Positions 1-7,278 of a stretch of DNA of 9,433 nt are shown here, piece by piece. Under the pieces are notes generated by a model. It saw only the letters and a program-made list of their open reading frames with translations. It was not told the origin of the DNA and searched no databases. The translations under genes and the position numbers were made by a program. Numbering within the stretch: the stretch's first letter is position 1; the number at the start of each line of letters is the position of its first letter. Source of the stretch: Flavobacteriaceae bacterium (GTDB taxonomy: Bacteria; Bacteroidota; Bacteroidia; Flavobacteriales; Flavobacteriaceae). The stretch covers positions 1-9,433 of the forward strand of contig JAQWON010000008.1 in NCBI GenBank assembly GCA_029245825.1, read 5' to 3'.

Positions 1-1422
1 TTCTTGAGTATAACCAAAAAGTCTTAACCTTGTCTCAAAGGGTTCTTTTTCAGTGGGAGTAATATTTCCTGTATATTTTATATTCTTTAAAAGCAACAAA
101 TTGTTCTTTAACCATTTTTTATAAGGATATTTTTTTACAACTTCCATTTTAATTTCCTCATCTTCTATGATTCTTCCTTCCTCCATATTAACTAAAAACA
201 TTTTTCCAGGTTCTAGTCTTCCATGTTTTAAAATGTTATCGGGTTTGATATCAAGAACTCCTGTTTCAGAAGACATTACAACATATCCGTCTTTTGTAAC
301 AGAATATCTTGATGGCCTTAAACCATTTCTATCCAGGAGAGCTCCCAAAAATTTTCCGTCTGTGAAAGGAATAGAGGCAGGTCCATCCCATGGCTCCATA
401 ATACATGAATTATATTTATAAAAAGACTTTTTATTTTCATTCATAAAAAAATGTTTTTCCCATGCTTCAGGAACTAGCATCATCATTACTTCAGGTAGTG
501 ATCTGCCAGTTAAAAGAAGAAATTCAACCACCATGTCCATTGATGCTGAGTCAGATTTATTTGGAACTATAACAGGAGATATTTTTTTAATACTTTTCCC
601 AAATAACTCACTGTTAAATATTTCTTCTCTGGTTTTCATCCTACTCAAATTCCCGCGAAATGTGTTAATTTCTCCATTGTGACACATGTATCTAAAAGGT
701 TGAGCTAAATCCCAAGTAGGAAAGGTATTAGTTGAAAACCTTTGGTGAACTAATGCTAATTTGGTAACAAGATTTGAATCATTTAGATCAATAAAATATT
801 TTCCAATATCCTGAGGTGTTAAAAGCCCTTTATAAATAATTGTTCTTGGAGAAAGACTAGAGAAATAGTAGAAATCTTTTTGAGATAATTGAGAATTTCT
901 AATTAAATTTTCTGATGTTTTCCTGGCAATATAAAGTTTGATATTGAATTCTTCTTCAGAAATTTGCTTTCCCCCTTTCGAAATAAAAACTTGTTTAAAA
1001 CAGGGCTCTGTTTTTGAAGCGATTTTACCCATATGTTTTTTATCTACTGGGACATTTCTCCAACCTAAAACTTTAAGTCCTTGATTCAATATTTCCTTTT
1101 CAAAAGATTTTATGCAAATTTCTCTTTCATCTTTTTTAGACGGAAGAAAGGTCATTCCAACTGCATACTCATTTATTTTTGGAATTTTAAAATCACATTT
1201 ACTTATAAAGAAATCATGTGGAATTTCAATTAATATACCGGCTCCATCTCCAGTCTTTCCGTCAGAGCTAACGGCTCCTCTATGTTCAAGCTTACATAGT
1301 ATATCTAAAGCCTTATGAATAATATCATTAGTTTTTTTTCCTTTAAGACTACAAATAAAACCAGCCCCACAGTTATCGTGTTCAAATCTAGGTGAATAAA
1401 GGCCTTGTTCTTTAGGGAACAT
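1..1422 (-). CDS. gltB: Glutamate synthase large (alpha) subunit, N-terminal part, cut by window edge
   Basis: Catalyses the glutamine-dependent conversion of 2-oxoglutarate to two glutamates in cytoplasmic nitrogen assimilation, working with a GltD small subunit not seen here. The 474 residues visible are the type-2 glutamine amidotransferase domain and the start of the central domain; the family is about 1500 residues long. Read on the minus strand, the protein begins MFPKEQGLYSPRFEHDNCGAGF. Cys18 is the expected N-terminal nucleophile, exposed after removal of a 17-residue propeptide as in other GltB proteins. Further landmarks are HRGA (47-50), RFSTNT (228-233), HNGEIN (248-253), SDSA (290-293), EPWDGPA (343-349) and RNGLRPSRY (365-373). 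The frame is open to base 1. The ATG at 1422 is chosen because it gives the usual short propeptide. No Shine-Dalgarno sequence is visible. The gene is divergent from anmK. The 3Fe-4S region and FMN domain lie beyond the edge, so intactness of the whole gene cannot be judged. Confidence 0.96.
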   Translation of the reverse strand, partial: MFPKEQGLYSPRFEHDNCGAGFICSLKGKKTNDIIHKALDILCKLEHRGAVSSDGKTGDGAGILIEIPHDFFISKCDFKIPKINEYAVGMTFLPSKKDEREICIKSFEKEILNQGLKVLGWRNVPVDKKHMGKIASKTEPCFKQVFISKGGKQISEEEFNIKLYIARKTSENLIRNSQLSQKDFYYFSSLSPRTIIYKGLLTPQDIGKYFIDLNDSNLVTKLALVHQRFSTNTFPTWDLAQPFRYMCHNGEINTFRGNLSRMKTREEIFNSELFGKSIKKISPVIVPNKSDSASMDMVVEFLLLTGRSLPEVMMMLVPEAWEKHFFMNENKKSFYKYNSCIMEPWDGPASIPFTDGKFLGALLDRNGLRPSRYSVTKDGYVVMSSETGVLDIKPDNILKHGRLEPGKMFLVNMEEGRIIEDEEIKMEVVKKYPYKKWLKNNLLLLKNIKYTGNITPTEKEPFETRLRLFGYTQE

Positions 1423-1442
1423 AGATTAAGTTTTGAGAAATA

Positions 1443-1450
1443 CAAAAATA
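1443..1450 (-). promoter_or_regulatory. Candidate Bacteroidota -7 element for gltB
   Basis: On the minus strand the bases read TATTTTTG, a full match to the Bacteroidota -7 consensus TAnnTTTG. The element lies 20 bases upstream of the gltB start codon, which would give a 5' leader of roughly 15 bases. No clear TTG-type -33 element stands at the expected 19-21 base spacing, and such matches arise easily in A+T-rich DNA, so this is tentative. Confidence 0.35.
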
Positions 1451-1490
1451 AATTTTATGAGATATAAACGGATATTATTATATTATAAAT

Positions 1491-1505
1491 AGATAATAAT
1501 TATCA
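1491..1505. promoter_or_regulatory. Candidate Fur-family operator (7-1-7 box) between gltB and anmK
   Basis: The bases AGATAATAATTATCA match the 7-1-7 Fur-family consensus TGATAATnATTATCA at 13 of 14 specified positions; the inner GATAAT-A-ATTATC palindrome is perfect. It lies in the divergent spacer, 69 bases upstream of the gltB start codon and 113 bases upstream of the anmK start codon. Glutamate synthase is an iron-sulfur flavoenzyme, so iron-responsive control would make sense. The spacer is extremely A+T rich, which raises the odds of a chance match, and no fur gene is in the window. Confidence 0.35.
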
Positions 1506-1557
1506 AATATTAATTTTCGGCTTGATATATTTAGAAATAATTAATTTATTTAAGATT

Positions 1558-1585
1558 TTGTTATTATATCATAAATAATAGCTTG
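1558..1585 (+). promoter_or_regulatory. Candidate promoter for anmK
   Basis: A TTG at 1558-1560 (possible -33) is followed after 18 bases by TAGCTTG at 1579-1585, which resembles the Bacteroidota -7 element TAnnTTTG but lacks one T. It ends 32 bases before the anmK ATG. It could serve anmK and perhaps the close-packed genes after it. This is a weak match found by eye. Confidence 0.25.
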
Positions 1586-1588
1586 TAA

Positions 1589-1610
1589 AATTTTATTTTT
1601 TAATAAAATT
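1589..1610. repeat. 8-base A+T inverted repeat in the anmK leader
   Basis: AATTTTAT at 1589-1596 is mirrored exactly by ATAAAATT at 1603-1610 around a 6-base loop, ending 7 bases before the anmK ATG. The repeat is real, but the stem is all A-T and would be weak. A role in initiation is only possible. Confidence 0.4.
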
Positions 1611-1617
1611 AAGACTA

Positions 1618-2679
1618 ATGTTAATTCAAAATTATAATGTTATAGGAGTTATGTCTGGAACTTCTCTGGATGGAGTAGATATTGCCTACATTAATTTTAA
1701 AAAAAATGAATCTTGGGAATATAAAATTCTTTTTGCGAAAACTTATAGATATGATGACTTTTGGAAAGAAAAGCTTGAATTTTCGCAAGATTTAAAAAAT
1801 AATGAGCTTAATATTTTAAATAATGAGTATACAGAGTTTTTGGCTTCTAGGATCAACAAGTTTATTCAAGAAAACTCAATTAAGCAAATCGATTTAATTG
1901 GATCACACGGACACACAATTTTTCATAGACCCTCCTTAGGATATACTTTTCAAATTGGTAATATTCAAGAATTAGCTAACTATATTGGTAGAACTGTTAT
2001 TTGTGATTTTAGAATTGGTGATGTTATACTTGGTGGCCAAGGTGCTCCACTTGTCCCTATCGGAGATTTATTGCTTTTTAAAAAACATGACGTTTGTTTA
2101 AATCTTGGAGGATTTGCAAACATTTCTGTCAAATCAAAAAATGAAATTATTGCCTATGACATATGTGCAGTGAATACAGTTTTTAATTTTCTGTCAAACA
2201 AACTAAAATTAGAATTTGACAATGAAGGATTAAATGCAAGAAAAGGTAAACTGATTAAAGATTTTTATGATAAGCTTGAGGATTTAAAATATTACAAACT
2301 TTTTCCACCTAAATCATTAGGAATTGAATGGGTAAAATCTAAAGTACTTCCATTACTAGAATATTTTTCAAGTTATCCGATTTTTGATTTATTACATACC
2401 TATTTAATCCATATATCTAAAGAAATTGCTAAAAATTTAAATCAATCTAATTCTGCATTGATTACAGGAGGGGGGGCATATAATTCATTTCTTATTGAAG
2501 AAATAAGAAAACATACAAATACAGAATTAATTTTGCCAGAAAAATTACTAATTGAGTATAAAGAAGCCCTAATTTTTGGTTTTTTGGGAGTTTTAAAATA
2601 TAGAAATGAAATTAATTGTTTAAAATCAGTTACTGGTTCAAAAAAAAATCATTCTTCTGGCAAAATATTTTGTCCTTAG
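1618..2679 (+). CDS. anmK: Anhydro-N-acetylmuramic acid kinase
   Basis: A cytoplasmic peptidoglycan-recycling enzyme. It uses ATP and water to open and phosphorylate 1,6-anhydro-MurNAc, giving MurNAc-6-phosphate. The 353 residues fit the family (E. coli AnmK is 369). Visible motifs are the N-terminal phosphate-binding MSGTSLDGVD (12-21), SHGHT (96-100), a conserved DFRIGDVILGGQGAPLVPIGD block (130-150), LNLGGFANIS (161-170), YDICAVN (180-186) whose Asp181 matches the family's catalytic aspartate near 182, and the second nucleotide-binding block LITGGGAYN (281-289). The ATG at 1618 places the GTSxDG motif at the usual distance from the N terminus. No Shine-Dalgarno sequence is visible. A 39-base A+T-rich gap separates it from nhaD. 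No murQ etherase for the product is in the window. Confidence 0.95.
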   Translation: MLIQNYNVIGVMSGTSLDGVDIAYINFKKNESWEYKILFAKTYRYDDFWKEKLEFSQDLKNNELNILNNEYTEFLASRINKFIQENSIKQIDLIGSHGHTIFHRPSLGYTFQIGNIQELANYIGRTVICDFRIGDVILGGQGAPLVPIGDLLLFKKHDVCLNLGGFANISVKSKNEIIAYDICAVNTVFNFLSNKLKLEFDNEGLNARKGKLIKDFYDKLEDLKYYKLFPPKSLGIEWVKSKVLPLLEYFSSYPIFDLLHTYLIHISKEIAKNLNQSNSALITGGGAYNSFLIEEIRKHTNTELILPEKLLIEYKEALIFGFLGVLKYRNEINCLKSVTGSKKNHSSGKIFCP

Positions 2680-2718
2680 TTTATTTTTTTTTTTAATTTA
2701 AATTTTCATAATTAAACT

Positions 2719-4047
2719 ATGGAGATTATATTAATATCAATTTTTATTTTAGGATATCTTTTAATAACCCTTGAGCACAGTCTTAAAATAGATAAATTAA
2801 TTCCAGCACTTGGAATGATGGCACTGCTTTGGGCTCTAATTTCATTATCTCATTTGCCTGTTTTTGAAGTAAATACAACTTTAAAAGAGCTTCAGCCCAC
2901 TCGTATTAATGAAGTTTTATTACATCATCTTGGTAAAACAGCTGAAATTTTAATTTTTCTTCTAGGAGCAATGACAATAGTTGAAATAATAGACTATTTC
3001 AATGGTTTTTTTACAATTAAGAGTTTTATTAAAACAACAAGTAAAAAAAGCCTTTTATATATTTTTGCTTTTCTAGCCTTTATTTTATCTGCAATTATCG
3101 ATAATCTAACAGCAACAATAGTTTTGATAACTATCCTACAAAAGGTTATAAAGGATCGAAATACAAGACTTTGGTTTGCTGGTTTGATAGTTATTTGTGC
3201 TAATGCTGGTGGAGCTTGGTCACCTATTGGCGATGTAACGACTACAATGTTATGGATTGGGAAAAAAGTCTCAACAGTTAAATTAATTTCATACCTTCTA
3301 ATTCCATCATTAGTTTGCGCAATAGTTCCTGTTATTGCAGCAACATTTTTGCCTGCTTTTAAAGGGAATATTTCAAATCAAGGTAAAGATGATAACGATG
3401 CTCCTGACAGAAGAGGAGCTATGATGTTATATCTAGGACTTTCTGCAATTATTTTTGTACCTGTCTTTAAAGTGGTTACTAACTTGCCACCATATGTTGG
3501 CATGATGTTGTCCTTAGCAGTTGTTGCTACTTTTGCAGAAATTTTAAGTAAATCAAAAATAAATATAACTTCAATTGATGAAATTCATGACGAAGATTCA
3601 AGCCATAGTCCAGTTCATAAATCACTATCTAAGATTGAATTACCTAGTATTTTGTTTTTCCTTGGTATTTTAATGGCAGTTGCTGCTCTAGAGTCTTTAG
3701 GTATGCTGTTTGAATTTGCTGGGTTACTAAATGATGCAATTCCAAATACTGATATAGTAGTTATTCTTCTAGGAATTGGCTCAGCAGTAATTGATAACGT
3801 ACCATTAGTGGCTGCAAGTATGGGAATGTTTTCAGAATTAATTGATCACCCCTTATGGCATTTTATTGCATTTTCTGCTGGGACTGGTGGAAGCATGTTA
3901 ATTATTGGATCTGCTGCAGGGGTTGTTGCAATGGGAATGGAGAGAATAGATTTTTTTTGGTATTTAAAAAAAATAACTTGGCTTGCAGCAATTGGTTTTT
4001 TATCTGGCTCTTTTACCTTTATTTTGATAAGAAATTTTTTTTTATAG
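2719..4047 (+). CDS. nhaD: NhaD-family Na+/H+ antiporter
   Basis: An inner-membrane secondary transporter of the ion-transporter (ArsB/NhaD) superfamily that exchanges cytoplasmic sodium (or lithium) for protons. The 442 residues are almost entirely hydrophobic helices, interrupted by a charged loop around 216-233 and another around 278-308. The pseudo-symmetric halves show as paired motifs: IIDNLTATI (126-134) with AVIDNVPLVAA (356-366), and NAGGAWSPIGD (162-172) with the Gly-rich GTGGSMLIIGSAAG (388-401). The paired IDN motifs and the GAWSPIGD signature are typical of NhaD. The ATG at 2719 begins directly with a membrane helix. The gene follows anmK in the same direction and lies 54 bases before exbB. 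In marine and halophilic bacteria NhaD proteins expel sodium. The exact ion preference cannot be read from the sequence. Confidence 0.93.
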   Translation: MEIILISIFILGYLLITLEHSLKIDKLIPALGMMALLWALISLSHLPVFEVNTTLKELQPTRINEVLLHHLGKTAEILIFLLGAMTIVEIIDYFNGFFTIKSFIKTTSKKSLLYIFAFLAFILSAIIDNLTATIVLITILQKVIKDRNTRLWFAGLIVICANAGGAWSPIGDVTTTMLWIGKKVSTVKLISYLLIPSLVCAIVPVIAATFLPAFKGNISNQGKDDNDAPDRRGAMMLYLGLSAIIFVPVFKVVTNLPPYVGMMLSLAVVATFAEILSKSKINITSIDEIHDEDSSHSPVHKSLSKIELPSILFFLGILMAVAALESLGMLFEFAGLLNDAIPNTDIVVILLGIGSAVIDNVPLVAASMGMFSELIDHPLWHFIAFSAGTGGSMLIIGSAAGVVAMGMERIDFFWYLKKITWLAAIGFLSGSFTFILIRNFFL

Positions 4048-4101
4048 AGTAAAATTTTTAGAGTATTATAACGTTTAAATAATAAACCAGCTAGACATAA
4101 A

Positions 4102-4773
4102 ATGTTTTTAATTTTTCAAGACACACCATTACAAACCAAAAAATCTATTTCTTTAATTGAACTTATTATTAGTGGAGGATTAGGGGCTCAAATTATAATA
4201 GGAGTTTTATTCATTTTATTATTGGTAGTAGTATATATTTATTTTGAGAGGTTATTTGCAATAAAATCTGCTTCTAAATTAAGCGTCAATTTTATGAATC
4301 AAATTAGAACTTATGTTTTAAATCATAAATTAGATGGGGCATTAAATTTATGTTTAAAAGAAGATAAACCTGTCGCAAGATTAATTTCAAAAGGTATTTC
4401 AAGAATCGGAAGACCGCTAGAAGATATAAATGCAGCTATTGAAAATGCTGGCAGGATAGAGGTTTATAAACTTGAAAAAAATGTTAGTGTTTTAGCAACT
4501 ATTTCTGGAGCAGCACCAATGATAGGTTTTTTGGGAACTGTAATAGGAATGATTATTTCAATTTTTGAAATTTCTAATGCAGGTGGTAATATTGACATGC
4601 AATTACTTTCAAGTGGGCTATACACAGCAATGACTACGACAGTTGCAGGACTAATAGTTGGAATATTTGGTTATATAACATATAATCACCTGGTTGTTAA
4701 GACTAATAAAGTGGTACACCAAATGGAAGCCAACACATTAGATTTTTTTGATTTATTAAATGAACCGGCTTAA
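4102..4773 (+). CDS. exbB: ExbB/TolQ/MotA-family proton channel subunit
   Basis: An inner-membrane part of the TonB motor: pentameric ExbB surrounds ExbD and converts proton flow into force on TonB. The 223 residues show the family topology: a first helix at about 28-48 ending in YFERLFAI, a cytoplasmic domain at about 50-128, then helices at about 129-156 (with APMIGFLGTVIGM, 138-150) and 171-195 (with LYTAMTTTVAGLIVGI, 173-188). The Gly/Thr/Ala-rich faces of the last two helices are the ExbB/TolQ signature. The stop codon touches the exbD start with no gap, which implies translational coupling. Because the next two genes encode ExbD and a TonB-type protein, ExbB is preferred to TolQ, although sequence alone would not separate them firmly. 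Confidence 0.93.
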   Translation: MFLIFQDTPLQTKKSISLIELIISGGLGAQIIIGVLFILLLVVVYIYFERLFAIKSASKLSVNFMNQIRTYVLNHKLDGALNLCLKEDKPVARLISKGISRIGRPLEDINAAIENAGRIEVYKLEKNVSVLATISGAAPMIGFLGTVIGMIISIFEISNAGGNIDMQLLSSGLYTAMTTTVAGLIVGIFGYITYNHLVVKTNKVVHQMEANTLDFFDLLNEPA

Positions 4774-5169
4774 ATGAATTTAAAAGGAAGAAACAAGATT
4801 ACTCCAGAGTTTAGTATGTCTTCTATGACAGATATTGTTTTTTTACTTTTGATTTTTTTCATGATTGCATCTACTCTTGCCAAACAACTAAATACTATTG
4901 ATATAAAATTACCTGAAGCAAAGGGAAAAACTGAAAACAGAAATACTGTTAATGTCACAATAAATAATAAATCACATTTTTATGTCAACTCTAAGCGAGT
5001 TTCAAGGTCTAAAGTAAGAAACGAACTTTTAAATGAATTAAATCAATCTGACGCTAAATCAATAGTTTTAAGAGCAGAACAAAAAGTTCCAATAGATGAA
5101 GTTGTATATGTTATGGATTTAGCTAACAAGAATGGAATCAAAGTAGTTTTAGCTGTTGACTCAAAATGA
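4774..5169 (+). CDS. exbD: ExbD/TolR-family biopolymer transport protein
   Basis: The partner of ExbB: one N-terminal membrane helix followed by a periplasmic domain. The 131 residues include the segment MSSMTDIVFLLLIFFMIAST (15-34). Asp20 in it is the single membrane aspartate that carries the proton in ExbD/TolR, corresponding to Asp25 of E. coli ExbD. The periplasmic domain (about 45-129) has the usual alternation ending with a VPIDEVVYVMDLANKNGI stretch. The length is close to the typical 130-140. The ATG directly follows the exbB stop codon, and the TGA stop overlaps the next gene's start as ATGA, so all three products are probably made in a fixed ratio. Confidence 0.94.
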   Translation: MNLKGRNKITPEFSMSSMTDIVFLLLIFFMIASTLAKQLNTIDIKLPEAKGKTENRNTVNVTINNKSHFYVNSKRVSRSKVRNELLNELNQSDAKSIVLRAEQKVPIDEVVYVMDLANKNGIKVVLAVDSK

Positions 5170-5975
5170 AATTTTTAAACACGCCTCACAAAAAAAAATC
5201 AGCAGTAATAACTTTCTTTTCTGGATTAACACTTTTTTTTCTTTTTTTTCTTTTTGGACTTAAATATCTTGATCCGCCAATAACTTATGGAATGGAAATT
5301 AGTTTTGGAGTTTCAGATAAGGGTGAATTTGTTCAAGAACAGGAAGTTAATCAAAGCATAAAAGAAGAGGAAATAAGTGAAGGAACAAATGAAAATGAGC
5401 CTCGATTATCTAGTTCAAAAAATGTTTTAGTTGAGAAAGAAAGTATAATTTCAGTTGATAATGATGCTCAAAAAAAGGAAAAAGCTATATCTGACAACAA
5501 AAAAATAGTTAATGAAAAGCAAAATCCTGAAATAGATAATAATACAAAGAGTATATTGTCCAATTTAGTTAATCAAAAAAGTCAAAATTCAAAGATCAAT
5601 TCCCCGGTGGGAGATGATAATACAAAAAACATTAAAGGATTAAATTCTGGAAATCCTTATATAAATACTTATCTAAACATTGAAGGATTTAAAGGCCTTA
5701 AAAATGGATATGGTCTTAATGGGAGAAATCTCAAGTCAAATGGAAGTGTTGTTCAGGAATGTAATGAAGAAGGAATTGTTGTTGTAAGAATAATTGTTGA
5801 TCCTAAAGGTAGAGTTATAGAGGCAAAACCAGGAGTAAAAGGAAGTACAAATATTCATCCTTGCCTTTTAAAACCTGCTATTGAAACTGCTTTTTTACAT
5901 GAATGGTATCCTGATGACAAGGCACCTTCAAAACAAACAGGTTTCGTGGTGGTTAATTTTAAAATTAGAAAGTAA
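5166..5975 (+). CDS. tonB: TonB-like energy transducer with TonB C-terminal domain
   Basis: Carries force from the ExbB-ExbD motor across the periplasm to TonB-dependent outer-membrane receptors. The 269 residues show a short basic N terminus (MKFLNTPHKKKS), one membrane helix at about 14-33 followed by LDPP, a long hydrophilic linker (about 55-165) rich in Asn, Lys, Glu and Ser, and a C-terminal domain (about 175-269) ending in the strand TGFVVVNFKIRK. The segment EGIVVVRIIVDPKGRVIEA (203-221) is the usual beta-hairpin of the TonB fold. Two cysteines, Cys199 and Cys233, sit in the domain and could form a disulfide. The linker has only about three prolines, unlike classical Pro-rich TonB. The gene overlaps exbD by four bases. 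Which receptors it serves is unknown. Confidence 0.88.
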   Translation: MKFLNTPHKKKSAVITFFSGLTLFFLFFLFGLKYLDPPITYGMEISFGVSDKGEFVQEQEVNQSIKEEEISEGTNENEPRLSSSKNVLVEKESIISVDNDAQKKEKAISDNKKIVNEKQNPEIDNNTKSILSNLVNQKSQNSKINSPVGDDNTKNIKGLNSGNPYINTYLNIEGFKGLKNGYGLNGRNLKSNGSVVQECNEEGIVVVRIIVDPKGRVIEAKPGVKGSTNIHPCLLKPAIETAFLHEWYPDDKAPSKQTGFVVVNFKIRK

Positions 5976-5978
5976 TCC

Positions 5979-7193
5979 TTGAGAAATTACAAAGAGACCA
6001 TTTTCTGGATGTTTTCAAACCTTCCTATGTATCAAAATTTAGGAGCAGTTGCATATTATCCTGATTTATCTAGGATGAATAAATTATCATCCTATTTAAA
6101 TGAGCCGCAAAATAAATTTAAATCAATTCATATTGCAGGAACTAATGGTAAAGGTTCAACAGCTCACATGTTATCTTCTATAATTCAAGAAGCCGGATAC
6201 AAGGTCGGGTTATACACATCTCCTCATTTAAAAGAATTTAGAGAAAGAATTACTGTAGATAACATACAAATTGCGAAAAGTTATGTAACTAAATTTATTT
6301 CTGAGCATAAATTTTTTTTCACATCAAATAAGTTTTCTTTTTTTGAAATGACAGTAGGATTAGCTTTTTATTACTTTGCCCACAAGGAAGTTGATATAGC
6401 AATTATTGAAGTTGGAATGGGGGGGAGGCTAGATGCTACAAATATTTTAAATCCTGAAGTTTCAATAATCACAAATATTGGTTTAGATCATACAAAATTT
6501 TTAGGAGATAATTTATTAGATATCGCATTTGAAAAAGCAGGAATAATTAAGCAAGATACCCCTGTTGTTATAGGTGAAACAATAAAGGAAACAAAGCTTG
6601 TATTTCAAAAACAAGCCATTGAAATGTCAGCACCAATAATCTTTTCTGATAGAAAAAAAATAGATAATTATAATTCTGATCTCAAGGGAATTGTTCAACA
6701 GAAAAATATTAGGACAGTTGTTAGCGCACTAAAATTTCTTAAAAATTATAAAATAACAAAGAAGAATATTAAAGATGGACTTTTAAATGTTATTAAAAAC
6801 ACATCATTTAGAGGAAGATGGCAAGTAGTTAAAAAAAAACCATTAATAATTTTTGATGTTGCACATAATGTTGAAGCAATGACTTATGTTGCTAATCAAC
6901 TCTTAGAATTTTCAAGTAAAGAACTTCATTTAGTTCTTGGTTTTGTTGGAGATAAATCTGTTTCAGAAATAATAAATTTATTTCCGGTGGATTCTAAATT
7001 TTATTTTTCTTCTCCAATGCTAGACAGAGCTTTTCCATTAGAAGAACTTGAAAGATTAGGTAAAAATTTAAATTTAAATTTCAATATTTATCCATCTGTT
7101 TTGAAAGCTTTTGAGGCAGCTAAAAATAAAGCTAAAAAAAATGATATAATTTTTGTTGGAGGAAGCACATTTGTCCTTTCTGAAATTTTATGA
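5979..7193 (+). CDS. folC: Bifunctional folylpolyglutamate synthase / dihydrofolate synthase (TTG start)
   Basis: A cytoplasmic Mur-ligase-fold enzyme that uses ATP to add glutamate to dihydropteroate and to extend the polyglutamate tail of folates. The 404 residues contain the P-loop HIAGTNGKGST (51-61), LYTSPHL (78-84), EVGMGGRLDATN (144-155), ITNIGLDHTKFLG (164-176), EKAGIIK (185-191) with the lysine usually carbamylated, RGRWQVV (278-284) and FDVAHN (292-297). The C terminus, FVGGSTFVLSEIL, matches the family end. The TTG at 5979 is preferred to the first ATG (codon 11) because NYKETIFWMFSNLPMYQ aligns with the conserved N terminus of Bacteroidota FolC. The start lies three bases after the tonB stop in the same frame, suggesting coupled translation. 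It converges on the tRNA gene 8 bases downstream. Confidence 0.94.
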   Translation: MRNYKETIFWMFSNLPMYQNLGAVAYYPDLSRMNKLSSYLNEPQNKFKSIHIAGTNGKGSTAHMLSSIIQEAGYKVGLYTSPHLKEFRERITVDNIQIAKSYVTKFISEHKFFFTSNKFSFFEMTVGLAFYYFAHKEVDIAIIEVGMGGRLDATNILNPEVSIITNIGLDHTKFLGDNLLDIAFEKAGIIKQDTPVVIGETIKETKLVFQKQAIEMSAPIIFSDRKKIDNYNSDLKGIVQQKNIRTVVSALKFLKNYKITKKNIKDGLLNVIKNTSFRGRWQVVKKKPLIIFDVAHNVEAMTYVANQLLEFSSKELHLVLGFVGDKSVSEIINLFPVDSKFYFSSPMLDRAFPLEELERLGKNLNLNFNIYPSVLKAFEAAKNKAKKNDIIFVGGSTFVLSEIL

Positions 7194-7201
7194 TTAAATA
7201 G

Positions 7202-7273
7202 TTGCTCCGGCAGGAATCGAACCTGCATCTAAAGTTTAGGAAACTTTTGTTCTATCCGTTGAACTACGGAGCA
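7202..7273 (-). tRNA. tRNA-Arg, anticodon CCU
   Basis: The minus strand folds into a full cloverleaf. The acceptor stem TGCTCCG pairs with CGGAGCA (7 bp), then come T8 and A9, the D stem GTTC/GAAC, the anticodon stem AAAGT/ACTTT around the loop TTCCTAA, the variable region, and the T stem GCAGG/CCTGC around TTCGATT. The anticodon is CCT, decoding AGG as arginine. Base 7202 is the discriminator A. The CCA end is not encoded and must be added. The 5' end lies 5 bases downstream of the DNA glycosylase stop on the same strand, so the two may share a transcript. Confidence 0.95.
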
Positions 7274-7278
7274 AAGTT

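Noticed and set aside
167..421. An 84-residue plus-strand open frame.
   Set aside because: It lies antisense to the clearly homologous GltB coding frame and resembles no known protein.
1112..1318. A 68-residue plus-strand open frame.
   Set aside because: It is a shadow of the GltB amidotransferase domain on the other strand.
2659..2694. A possible intrinsic terminator after anmK: the palindrome CAAAATATTTTG (2661-2672), extendable to a 6-bp stem, then a run of 11 T (2684-2694).
   Set aside because: The stem is weak and mostly A-T, one pair is G-T, it overlaps the anmK stop region, and 9 bases separate it from the T run. In DNA this rich in A+T it is likely chance.
3855..4052. A 65-residue plus-strand open frame rich in Trp, Cys and Phe.
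   Set aside because: It is a frame-shifted reading of the conserved C-terminal part of NhaD; its composition is not that of a real protein.
4048..4101. A search for a Fur box or promoter ahead of exbB.
   Set aside because: No 7-1-7 box and no TAnnTTTG match were found in these 54 bases; only a short repeated TAGAGTA is visible.
4770..4958. A 62-residue minus-strand open frame.
   Set aside because: It is antisense to exbD, including the membrane helix with the essential Asp20.
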